Below, in pieces: positions 6,590 through 14,609 of a stretch of 16,648 nucleotides of DNA. Numbering within the stretch: the first letter of the stretch is position 1; each line of letters opens with the position of its first letter. Below the pieces are notes generated by a model. That model was not told the origin of the DNA and made no database searches. It worked only from the letters and a program-made list of their open reading frames with translations. The position numbers and the translations under genes are program-made. The stretch is from an uncultured Clostridia bacterium. Lineage in GTDB: Bacteria; Bacillota; Clostridia; Christensenellales; CAG-314. The DNA is taken from the NCBI GenBank assembly GCA_934281515.1, contig CAKQXG010000030.1, positions 1 through 16,648 on the forward strand, given 5' to 3'.

Positions 6590-8522
6590 TGTGTTTCGTT
6601 TTGTCGACAATCTGTTTCAATTGGTAGGCAGATTCTTCCAAGCATTGCATTACAATGGGATTAAACGTGCCGCATTGTCCGTCGCATATCATTTGCATGG
6701 CTTGTTCGTGAGTGTAGGCGGGTTTGTAAGCGCGTTTTGATACCAATGCGTCGTACACGTCGCATATCGACACGACTTGCGCTACGACGGGGATGTCGTC
6801 GCCTTTCAGTCCGTCGGGGTAACCCTTGCCGTCAAACCGTTCGTGGTGGCTGCGGCAAATTACTTTGGCGTACTCTACAAGCGGTTCGTTGGCGTACACT
6901 TTGATGTTGTTTAGTATGGCTTCGCCAAGCACGGTGTGAGTTTTGATGATTTCAAATTCCTCTGCGGTCAGTTTGCCTTTTTTGTTTAGTATGGCGTGGT
7001 CGATTTGCGATTTGCCTATGTCGTGCAATGCTGCGGCAGTGGATATTGCGTATATATCTTGTTGAGTAAAGCCGCACCGAGGCGCTAGTTTGACAAGTTT
7101 TTCCAGCAACAACTCGGTAAAGCGCATCATATGTTCGGCGTGGTTGCCGTCGGTTTCGCTGCCGGGGGATTCCACAATGGAATTGAGTATTTCTAGAATC
7201 ATCGAGCGGTTCTTTTCTTTGTTGCGCAACTCGCGTGAGATTTCCGAGGCAAGTTGCTTTTGCCGCTCGTACACCTTGACGGTGTTGGACACGCGTTTGT
7301 ACACAACCTTGGCGTCAAACGGACGTATGATGTAGTCGGACACGCCTTTGTCGTATGCGGCGCGTATAGTTTCGCCCGATTCGTCGCCCGTAATGGCAAT
7401 GACGGGTATCTCGCCGATGAGTGAATACCGGTTCATGTAGTCAAGCACGTCAAATCCGTTCATCTCGGGCATAATGATGTCCAGCAATATTGCCGAAATG
7501 TCGTTGCCGAGCAACTCGATCTTTTTGACGGCTTCTCTACCGTCGGAGGCTTGTACAATGCTGTATTCGCTTTGTAATATACCCGACAGTATTTCTCTGT
7601 TAAGTTCGGAGTCATCCACGACAAGCAAACGTTTCTTTTTCGAAACACGATTGTCGCCGTCGTTGCTACCGAAAGCGGTGTGATGCGATTGCATCTTCTT
7701 GGAGTAGTACATCAACTCGTCGGCATTTCTTACGCAATCTCGGATCACTTCGTTGTTGCACAGTTTGCCGCCTGCGCTTACCGACGGCTTGATTGCCGGG
7801 TAGTCGTCAATTACAATGCGCTTGACGGTTGCGGCTATGTCGTTCATGCAACGTTGAAATGCTTTGCCGCCGATACCCGACATCACCAGCAAAAATTCAT
7901 CGCCGCCGTAGCGAATTACTTTGTCGTCGGAGCGAACGCAGGACTTGATTGCCGAGGCAACCGCCTTGATTACAATGTCGCCTATGTCGTGCCCGAACAG
8001 GTCGTTGTAGATCTTGAAGTCGTCAAGATCCAACATTGCAATTGCTCCGTTGAAGGTTTGGTTTGCCAGGTACTCTTCGTAGTAGCGACGATTGTACAAA
8101 CCTGTCAATACGTCGGTGTAGGTCTTTTCAAAGTACTCGCCGAGACGTTCCGAATCCCTGTCCTCGTCGGCAAAGTCGACCACTATGTCTTGGTCAAATT
8201 TTTTTATCATTTCCAACACGCAGGGTTTGCCGTCTACTTCGCGGTAGTCGGCAATCACCTGAAACGTGCCTTCGGCGGTCTTTTCGATTTTGGTAAACTG
8301 TCCCTTTTCCGTCAATGCGCGATAACTGATGCAGTTACGGCAAGGAGATTGTCGTTTCCATACTTCGTAGCAGTCGCCGACGATGCGTTTGTTGGAGCAG
8401 TCGGTCGTTTGCGCACGGACTTCCCCTTCGGACAGTAATCTGACCGTGGAAAAGACATTGCGCAGGGTATTCATTTCGGCTTGAACTTGTTGTTCGGTCA
8501 TGCTGACGATATTTTCCGACAT
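6582..8522 (-). CDS. GGDEF - receiver - HD-GYP cyclic-di-GMP turnover protein
   Basis: Cytoplasmic enzyme of 646 residues with both synthesis and hydrolysis domains for cyclic-di-GMP. The N-terminal region (1-115) is PAS-like in size and carries four cysteines (C42, C51, C61, C64; ending CRNC). A GGDEF cyclase domain follows (about 135-285) with intact GGDEF at 206-210 and an inhibitory-site motif RSDD at 197-200, exactly five residues before it. The receiver (about 298-415) has VDDSE, phospho-accepting D348 (LLDIIMP) and T378, but arginine 400 replaces the conserved lysine before Pro401. The HD-GYP phosphodiesterase domain (about 440-635) has HDIGK (500-504), H529 and HHERFDGKGYPDGL (559-572). 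First gene of the signalling group, with its own promoter 21 bases upstream; AGGAAGG at 8529-8535 precedes the ATG. The receiver is the natural end point of the phosphorelay encoded downstream. Which activity dominates cannot be read from the sequence. Confidence 0.94.
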   Translation of the reverse strand: MSENIVSMTEQQVQAEMNTLRNVFSTVRLLSEGEVRAQTTDCSNKRIVGDCYEVWKRQSPCRNCISYRALTEKGQFTKIEKTAEGTFQVIADYREVDGKPCVLEMIKKFDQDIVVDFADEDRDSERLGEYFEKTYTDVLTGLYNRRYYEEYLANQTFNGAIAMLDLDDFKIYNDLFGHDIGDIVIKAVASAIKSCVRSDDKVIRYGGDEFLLVMSGIGGKAFQRCMNDIAATVKRIVIDDYPAIKPSVSAGGKLCNNEVIRDCVRNADELMYYSKKMQSHHTAFGSNDGDNRVSKKKRLLVVDDSELNREILSGILQSEYSIVQASDGREAVKKIELLGNDISAILLDIIMPEMNGFDVLDYMNRYSLIGEIPVIAITGDESGETIRAAYDKGVSDYIIRPFDAKVVYKRVSNTVKVYERQKQLASEISRELRNKEKNRSMILEILNSIVESPGSETDGNHAEHMMRFTELLLEKLVKLAPRCGFTQQDIYAISTAAALHDIGKSQIDHAILNKKGKLTAEEFEIIKTHTVLGEAILNNIKVYANEPLVEYAKVICRSHHERFDGKGYPDGLKGDDIPVVAQVVSICDVYDALVSKRAYKPAYTHEQAMQMICDGQCGTFNPIVMQCLEESAYQLKQIVDKTKHNE

Positions 8523-8542
8523 GTTTCACCTTCCTAAACGCT

Positions 8543-8571
8543 ATTATAACAAAAGTTGAAGAACTTTGCAA
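8543..8571 (-). promoter_or_regulatory. Sigma-A type promoter for the signalling group
   Basis: On the minus strand, TTGCAA (8566-8571, four of six matches to the -35 consensus) is followed by exactly 17 bases and a perfect TATAAT (8543-8548). Transcription should start near 8536, leaving a leader of only about a dozen bases that begins at the ribosome binding site AGGAAGG (8529-8535). The remainder of the 96-base gap to the giant gene (up to 8618) shows no convincing terminator. Confidence 0.82.
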
Positions 8572-8618
8572 TGCTTTTACGGCAGTCGGACAAGATTTGT
8601 AACGTTTTGCGCCGTTTG

Positions 8619-11600
8619 TCAGAATTGATATTGTTTTATCACGGGTGATTCGCCCGGTTGTTGCATGTTGCGCACTTCTATCAGCGACACAGTGTAGCCT
8701 GTCAGGTCGGTTGCTATTGTAATGCTGCCGAGGCTTGCCGCAAAGTACACGCCGTGAGTGGTGCGAACAACTTCCGTGCCGAAGCCGTCAAATGTCTTGT
8801 CGCCGATTACGCCGCCGTCGGTCAATGTGATCTGCCACATGTAGCGTGTTCCGCTGTGGCGGTGATCAACAACGCCGTCAACAAGTTGGCTGCTTTGCGC
8901 AAACGTAAGCGTGTTGCCGCTGTGAGTAAAGGTTTTTACCGATGCGGGGTACAGCGTAAAGGTCTGTTCGTTGCGGTGGTCGGTTGTGTCGGGGGTGACG
9001 TCGGCTGTAGGAGCAATGTTTCCGTAGGCGTGCGCCGTCGGTGTGTAGTTGTAGTTTGCTATGCTTGCAACAACGTCGGTAGCGGCGGTAATGCCAAATA
9101 GGTCGGTGTTGTAGGGCAACGTTACCACGACAACAAACTTTTCCGTCGTTGCGCCGTTGCGCATTGTAGCAGACATTGCAGTGCCGTTTTGCAAAGACAG
9201 GAAGTCGGCAAGCGTAATGCTGTTTTCCGCCGAGCCAAGCACTGCGCTGCCTGTCCATGCCGCCGAACCGTCCTTTTGGTAGAACAGACGCAAAGACGTT
9301 CCTTGCGGCAGCGACAGCGGTGCAAAACTAAACGTTACGTCGGCAAGATTACTCTTGTCGCTTGCGCCGTAGTTGACGTTGTATGTCAGTGTGTAAATGC
9401 CGTCGGTGTACAGCGCGGTGCCGTCGTATTTGACGTCGTCGCCGATGTTGAAGTCAAGACTGTCGGCATAAACCTTGACATAGATGTAGCCGCTGTTGTA
9501 ATTTTCGATTGCTTCCGACGAAATGTAGTAGCCGTTGTTTTGACTGGCGGCAACAAATTTGTCGGTGATTTTTACATACGTGCCGTCTTTTTCGATTACA
9601 AACGCATCGAAGTGCGGTGTGCCTGCCCAGCCTGTCGGTGTTTCCGTTACAAAACCGAAACCGCTCTTGGAGTCCAACGGGATAAGCGGAGCTTCGTGCA
9701 GCAGCGACGACGACATGGAAGAAGTTACCGTTACGTTGTCGGGAGCTTCGACGGTGATGTTGTACGTCCAGCGCGCATAGAAACGCATTGTGCCGCTGAC
9801 AACGGAATTTTCGTCACGGCACATATCGTCAAACGATTTGCCGTATGCCGACACGTCGCCTGCCTTGCTCAATGTGTAGAATCCGCGGAAGTCGTAGCCG
9901 TAGCGGTCTGCGACAAGAGCGTTTGTCCAAGCCGTAAACTCGCTTGTAACCACGTCGGCAAACCGCTCGCCTGCCGCCACCGTAGTGGAGAAGAAGTCGT
10001 TGTCGTTGTAGTTGGATATAAATACGAGTGAGTAAATTTTTCTGTACGTAACGGAAAATTGAACGCTTTGATTACTGCTTGCCGCCACGTAGTCTACAAA
10101 GTCGGCGCCTATGGTAAAGTCGTATTCGTATTGTTCGTCGGGGTCGGTGGTGTAGGTAAATTCAAACGAGCTTGTGCCAAATGTCACGGTGATTGAATTG
10201 GTGCCGAACACTGCCGTCGCCGTTGCGTCGCCTATCGTTACCGTTATTGTCGGGTACAGTCCGTAGCCGGGTTGCGGAGCAATGTCAAACAGAAAATTGC
10301 ATGTCTTTACCATCTTGCGGTCAAACGAGCCGATTGCGCCCGAGTATGCAAAGGAGAATTTGACTTCGTCTTGCGCTTCTACAATGACGGTGGTTTCGAC
10401 GGTGTTTTTAAGGTCGCGACATTTTACCGTGTACACACCGTTTGTCGCAACGGAAACCATGCCGTTTTCGGTAACGCCGTCACCGCTGTAGATTGTTTCT
10501 ACCACGTAGGAACGAGGCGCGGTGTAGTAATACCGGAGCTGTGCGCTGAAACGTACCGCGTCGCCCGCCGTGTAGATGTAGTGGGTCACGCCGTTCTCGA
10601 CACGTTCGTCAAGGGGCGGCGTTCCGCTTTCGGGGGTAATGGTTATGCCCGTAAGTAGGTTTGGGACAAATTCTACAATCACGCCGTACACCTGCGAACC
10701 GTAACTGCATTCCATCACAATGACGGTGTTTTCACGCACGTTGTCGTTGGCGTAGAAGTACATCGACTTCTTTGCGTCGCCCTGGTCATTGCTGTCGTAC
10801 TCGAACCCGACATTGGCTCTGCCGTTGAATGCCGACACGTCGCATGCCGTGCCTTTCGCGTCAATAATGGCTCTTATACGTGACAGTTTCTCTTGTTCGG
10901 TCTTGTCAGTTGTATCGGAAGATTTTGCCGTCCCGATCGTTTCGTTGTCGGTAGATATGTCGTAAAACTTTATGTTTTGCGGCAGATAGTTTGCTCCTAC
11001 GGGAAACACGAGCAATTTTTTGATTGTGTCGGGATTGCCGATGTTGCGGCGGAAGTAGACGTATTGCGTCGAGCTTGTGCCGGAGCCGTAAGTGTATTCG
11101 ATGTACTCGTCGCACTCGGCGTTCTTTGCCGCAGTACCGTTCTCCGTTGTCAACAACAGTCCTGTACCGTTTTCCGTTGCGCTGTCCACCGTCACGGGGT
11201 AGCTGCACAACAAGTATTGCGTTCCGTCTATCGTGCAGTATGCTCCCACGTAGGTTATGCCTGCATTTTTGCCGACGACATTCAACCCGTCGGAGGAGAT
11301 GTAAGCAATGTCGCTGTTGTGCGACTTGATTGTCATTGTGGAGCTTTGACTGTCCGTAATTGTCGAGTATACTCGCGCCTGACCGTTCTTTGCGATGTCA
11401 AGGTTGTTTGTGTAGGCGCCGTTTGCGGTTGTCAGGTACAGCGCACGAGAGTAGTCGGTGTTATTGTCGTCGCCGTACGCATTTGGCGTGCCGGCGGTTT
11501 CGTACACGAAGAAATTTTTTGCGGCTCCGCTGTCGTTTGTCACGATGTTGTTGCTTTGGGCAAGCGCAACAATGCCTCGTTTTATCGGTTTTGCCCCTTG

Positions 11601-14600
11601 CGCATTAAGCGAAGCGTTGGAGTAGCAGTAGGTGATGTATTCGGAACCGTTCTTGCCGCGTGCCGCAATGCCGCCTGCGTAGGCTTTACTTTGTTCGGAT
11701 ACGGCTTTTACTTCGGTATCCTGCGTCAGACAGTGGTCGACGTTGGAGCGTTGCATCAGTCCGACAATGCCGCCTGCGTAGGCGTTCGGAACAATGCTTG
11801 TCGATGTGATTGCAGAGTTTTTCACAATTGCGTAGGACAGTTGAGTGGTAGACGACCACCACATGCCTGCAACCACGCCGCCTGCGTAGGGCAACATTGT
11901 CTTTTCGCCGATTGCGTCTACAACGCAGTTGTTTACGTTGACTTTTGTAATTTTTTGCGTGCCGCCCTTGGGGTTGCCGAATACGCCTACTGCGCCGCCT
12001 ACGTAGATGTCGTATGTGTCCTCTGTATTTTTCTTTTCGCAGTACGCCTTACCTGCAACGTGAACATTCTTCACGGTTGCGCCTTCCATAAGGGTCGTGT
12101 CGGCAACTTTTTCCATTTTCCACAGTGCGCCGACCAAGCCGCCTACGCTTGCCGTGTTGGGAGAGTTGGTCGAAGCAAAGTACACAACGGAGTTTTCCGT
12201 CGGGTCGCCGATAAGGTTGATGTCGCTCAGTTTTGTGTCGATCACCAACCCGAACATGCCGCCGATAATACCTTCGGTTTTAAGGTCACCGTCGTTGTTG
12301 TTGGCTCCGTTTTGCGTGCCGCTGACAAAGTATTCCGTAGGCTTGCCCGATTGGTGCACCGTGCCGTCGAATATCAACGACACATTGCTCATTGTCTTGT
12401 ACCCCAGTACGTATCCTGCCGCGCCGCCTGCGCACACGTTGTTGCCCAGATTGCTTGTGTGGTTTATCGAATCGTATGAGTGGCACGCAGCCTCCACGTA
12501 GGAGTTGTCCGAGTAGTAAATCGTTGCGTTGTTTACCGTACCGCTTTGGATAGCATAATAACTGTTCACATTGTCGTAGTTGGTTATGGTGGTTTGTTCC
12601 GTACCGTAACCAAGCAATCTGCCGACAAAGCCGCCTGCGTTTATGTCGCCGATAGCGGTGGAACCGACTTCTCGGTAGGCGGTAATTCTGCCGTTGCCGA
12701 TACGGAAGATGCCGTCGGCAAAGTCGGTACCGGTGTTTAGCCTTGACGAGAAACCGCCTGCGCACACGTTGTAGAATGTCGAGCCGACCTTACTTGACGT
12801 TACCGACTGCGTTGCCGTCACGGTGTAGTCGTATTTCGGAGATACAACGCCGAAGTCCATTTTGTTGTTTGTGATGCTTGTCAGCATAAAGCTGTTGTAA
12901 CCGAACACGCCGCCTGCGTAGGCAGGTCCGACGCCGTTTTGTACCGCCGCAACGTCAACGGGACAGTCAAAGATGTACTTTGTGTCGCTTTCTTGCGCCA
13001 CTTGCTGTACAACGTGTTGATCGCCGTCGCCGTACACGTAGCCTACCGCGCCGCCTGCATAAACGGGTGCCGACGAGTTGGCGTCCTGCGTACTTGCTTG
13101 TATCAACAATCTACCTTCGTTGTTGCTGCCCGAAGATGTGCCCGTGCGCATAAAGTTGATAGTGGAGATTGTTATTCCGATGTTGTCTGCCAATGCGGTG
13201 CCGTCGCTGTTGCCGCGGTTTACGATGCCTACAATGCCGCCTGCAATCGCCGCGGTAGTGCCGACGTTGTCGGGGTTTATGCTGCCTTTGGTCGTGGAAT
13301 CGCTGTTGTTTACCACTGCGCTTACGGAGTAGTCCTCCTCGGCAAAGATAGTGACGTTACGTATCACGATGTCGCGCGGATCGGCGATTTCTTTGTATGT
13401 GTGTTTGCCAACTTCTACTACGCCGACAAAGCCACCGGCAATTGCCCGTCCCGCCTTGCTGCCGAGGGCGTTGGCAAGTACCAACGAACGTTCGCCGTCA
13501 ATTGTAACGCCGTTTACGCCGGCATTTTGTAACACGCCTGCATATGCGCCGACAATTGCGCCTGCGCCGTCGCCGTAAGTTACGCCGGACACGTTGTTAA
13601 ACGCGCCGTCGTAGCGTACGTCGCACCATGCCTCTACCGACGAAGAACAAATGCCGAATATTCCGCCGAGATACAGGTCGGCAAAACGGGTTTGTGCGCT
13701 GACCGAAACGGTGGATTCGATACCGTCAAACACGATGTTTTCGCCTGCCGTGCCTGCAACGCCGCCTGCGTTGACGTGGTCGACGTGGTTTATCGTTTCG
13801 GTGTTGTTCATGGTGTTAAGCCCGATAAAGCCTTGCAACCTGGCGTTGCGTACAAGGCAAGGATAGGTGCCGTCGCCGTAGATGTAGGCAAAGAAGCCGT
13901 AGTCTGCAATGTGCGTGCTGTTGTCGAAGGTAAATTCGTCGTTGACGTGGCTTGTACGTACCAGGTTTATCGTAGCAGTGTACCCGTCAAAGTCGAAACA
14001 ACCGGCAAACGGCAATTTGCCGCGGAAACCGAGTCCGAAAAACTCGCTGCTGCTGATAAACAGGTTGGTACCCAAGCGGTAGTAGGCGCGGCTCATTTCT
14101 TCGGCGGTACGTCCTTCTGCGCCGAGCTGTGCAAAGTCGGCTTGGTCGGGCGTTGCCTCGGACAGGATACGTGCCAATGCCAACACGTCGGCTTCGCGGC
14201 TGAGTACGTAGGGATTGCCGAAGTACTTGCCTTTGTCCTCTGCGTACGGCTCTTTTGTTTCGACGGTGATGTCGATGTTGCCGTCGGCCGGCACGACAAT
14301 GTCCGACGCTACCGCCGTGGTGTAGGTTGTGGACGCGGTGCCGCTTTTTATCGTCATACTGCTAAACAGTTTGCCTTCGTTTACCACCGTAACGGTGATT
14401 GTGCTGTTGGGCAATGCCATGTATTTTTTGCCGTCGTAGGCGACGTCGTTGCCGCTGACGTACACTTTGACGTCGGTGCCTTGCGGTACGTTTACGTTGG
14501 TGTATGCCGAGTAGGTCTTGCTTGTGCCGAAGATCAACGTAAGTATCGACAGACAACATATTGCCGCAAGGATGACAACTACTACGATTTTTTTGACGTT

Positions 14601-14609
14601 GTTTTTCAT
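8619..14609 (-). CDS. Giant secreted repeat protein (GLUG-like beta-helix, Big_2-like and Listeria-Bacteroides-type repeats)
   Basis: Surface or matrix protein of 1996 residues; function probably adhesion or fibre formation (inference). The N-terminus MKNNVKK plus a hydrophobic stretch ending in SKTYSAYTNVNV resembles SipW-processed signal sequences. Next comes a non-repetitive region of about 270 residues. About fifteen GLUG-like repeats (core A-G-G-x-x-G, e.g. YAGGIVG, YAGGAVGYV) follow, expected to form a right-handed beta-helix. Downstream are an Ig-like Big_2-type segment (MTIKSHNSDIAYISSDGL onward) and several beta-sandwich-like stretches. One Listeria-Bacteroides repeat unit (about 9770-10040) ends FYARW. 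A unique C-terminus of about 500 residues completes the protein. No LPXTG, S-layer homology domain or C-terminal membrane helix is visible, so anchoring is unexplained. The open frame extends 37 codons further upstream, but the ATG at 14609 has a strong ribosome binding site and overlaps the preceding stop as ATGA. Last gene of the sipW group. Confidence 0.88.
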   Translation of the reverse strand: MKNNVKKIVVVVILAAICCLSILTLIFGTSKTYSAYTNVNVPQGTDVKVYVSGNDVAYDGKKYMALPNSTITVTVVNEGKLFSSMTIKSGTASTTYTTAVASDIVVPADGNIDITVETKEPYAEDKGKYFGNPYVLSREADVLALARILSEATPDQADFAQLGAEGRTAEEMSRAYYRLGTNLFISSSEFFGLGFRGKLPFAGCFDFDGYTATINLVRTSHVNDEFTFDNSTHIADYGFFAYIYGDGTYPCLVRNARLQGFIGLNTMNNTETINHVDHVNAGGVAGTAGENIVFDGIESTVSVSAQTRFADLYLGGIFGICSSSVEAWCDVRYDGAFNNVSGVTYGDGAGAIVGAYAGVLQNAGVNGVTIDGERSLVLANALGSKAGRAIAGGFVGVVEVGKHTYKEIADPRDIVIRNVTIFAEEDYSVSAVVNNSDSTTKGSINPDNVGTTAAIAGGIVGIVNRGNSDGTALADNIGITISTINFMRTGTSSGSNNEGRLLIQASTQDANSSAPVYAGGAVGYVYGDGDQHVVQQVAQESDTKYIFDCPVDVAAVQNGVGPAYAGGVFGYNSFMLTSITNNKMDFGVVSPKYDYTVTATQSVTSSKVGSTFYNVCAGGFSSRLNTGTDFADGIFRIGNGRITAYREVGSTAIGDINAGGFVGRLLGYGTEQTTITNYDNVNSYYAIQSGTVNNATIYYSDNSYVEAACHSYDSINHTSNLGNNVCAGGAAGYVLGYKTMSNVSLIFDGTVHQSGKPTEYFVSGTQNGANNNDGDLKTEGIIGGMFGLVIDTKLSDINLIGDPTENSVVYFASTNSPNTASVGGLVGALWKMEKVADTTLMEGATVKNVHVAGKAYCEKKNTEDTYDIYVGGAVGVFGNPKGGTQKITKVNVNNCVVDAIGEKTMLPYAGGVVAGMWWSSTTQLSYAIVKNSAITSTSIVPNAYAGGIVGLMQRSNVDHCLTQDTEVKAVSEQSKAYAGGIAARGKNGSEYITYCYSNASLNAQGAKPIKRGIVALAQSNNIVTNDSGAAKNFFVYETAGTPNAYGDDNNTDYSRALYLTTANGAYTNNLDIAKNGQARVYSTITDSQSSTMTIKSHNSDIAYISSDGLNVVGKNAGITYVGAYCTIDGTQYLLCSYPVTVDSATENGTGLLLTTENGTAAKNAECDEYIEYTYGSGTSSTQYVYFRRNIGNPDTIKKLLVFPVGANYLPQNIKFYDISTDNETIGTAKSSDTTDKTEQEKLSRIRAIIDAKGTACDVSAFNGRANVGFEYDSNDQGDAKKSMYFYANDNVRENTVIVMECSYGSQVYGVIVEFVPNLLTGITITPESGTPPLDERVENGVTHYIYTAGDAVRFSAQLRYYYTAPRSYVVETIYSGDGVTENGMVSVATNGVYTVKCRDLKNTVETTVIVEAQDEVKFSFAYSGAIGSFDRKMVKTCNFLFDIAPQPGYGLYPTITVTIGDATATAVFGTNSITVTFGTSSFEFTYTTDPDEQYEYDFTIGADFVDYVAASSNQSVQFSVTYRKIYSLVFISNYNDNDFFSTTVAAGERFADVVTSEFTAWTNALVADRYGYDFRGFYTLSKAGDVSAYGKSFDDMCRDENSVVSGTMRFYARWTYNITVEAPDNVTVTSSMSSSLLHEAPLIPLDSKSGFGFVTETPTGWAGTPHFDAFVIEKDGTYVKITDKFVAASQNNGYYISSEAIENYNSGYIYVKVYADSLDFNIGDDVKYDGTALYTDGIYTLTYNVNYGASDKSNLADVTFSFAPLSLPQGTSLRLFYQKDGSAAWTGSAVLGSAENSITLADFLSLQNGTAMSATMRNGATTEKFVVVVTLPYNTDLFGITAATDVVASIANYNYTPTAHAYGNIAPTADVTPDTTDHRNEQTFTLYPASVKTFTHSGNTLTFAQSSQLVDGVVDHRHSGTRYMWQITLTDGGVIGDKTFDGFGTEVVRTTHGVYFAASLGSITIATDLTGYTVSLIEVRNMQQPGESPVIKQYQF
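11660..13790 (-). repeat. Array of about fifteen GLUG-like repeats inside the giant gene
   Basis: Repeat cores (Ala/Val/Leu/Ile-Gly-Gly-x-x-Gly) lie near 13764, 13660, 13430, 13235, 13050, 12910, 12750, 12635, 12425, 12258, 12140, 11998, 11880, 11772 and 11675, spaced about 100-235 bases. Several share the DNA word GCCTACGCAGGCGGC (minus strand), coding for Ala-Tyr-Ala-Gly-Gly, while the segments between cores differ. Such word sharing can support unequal recombination, so repeat number may vary between strains (inference). Confidence 0.8.

Noticed and set aside
6590..6610. TTG start seven codons before the lipoprotein ATG
   Set aside because: The ATG at 6589 gives a compact signal sequence and an 8-base overlap with the preceding stop, typical of coupling. 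TTG cannot be fully excluded.
8572..8618. Terminator after the giant gene
   Set aside because: Only a five-base-pair pairing (ACGGC with GCCGT, loop over 25 bases) was found, followed by A residues rather than T residues.
8619..8800. Cell-wall sorting signal at the end of the giant protein
   Set aside because: No LPXTG-like motif, hydrophobic helix or basic tail in the last 60 residues.
10893..12479. Plus-strand open frame of 528 codons opposite the giant gene
   Set aside because: It is Cys-, Val- and Arg-rich with no recognisable domain, has no ribosome binding site that I can see, and mirrors the codon pattern of the giant gene. It is best explained as an antisense shadow.
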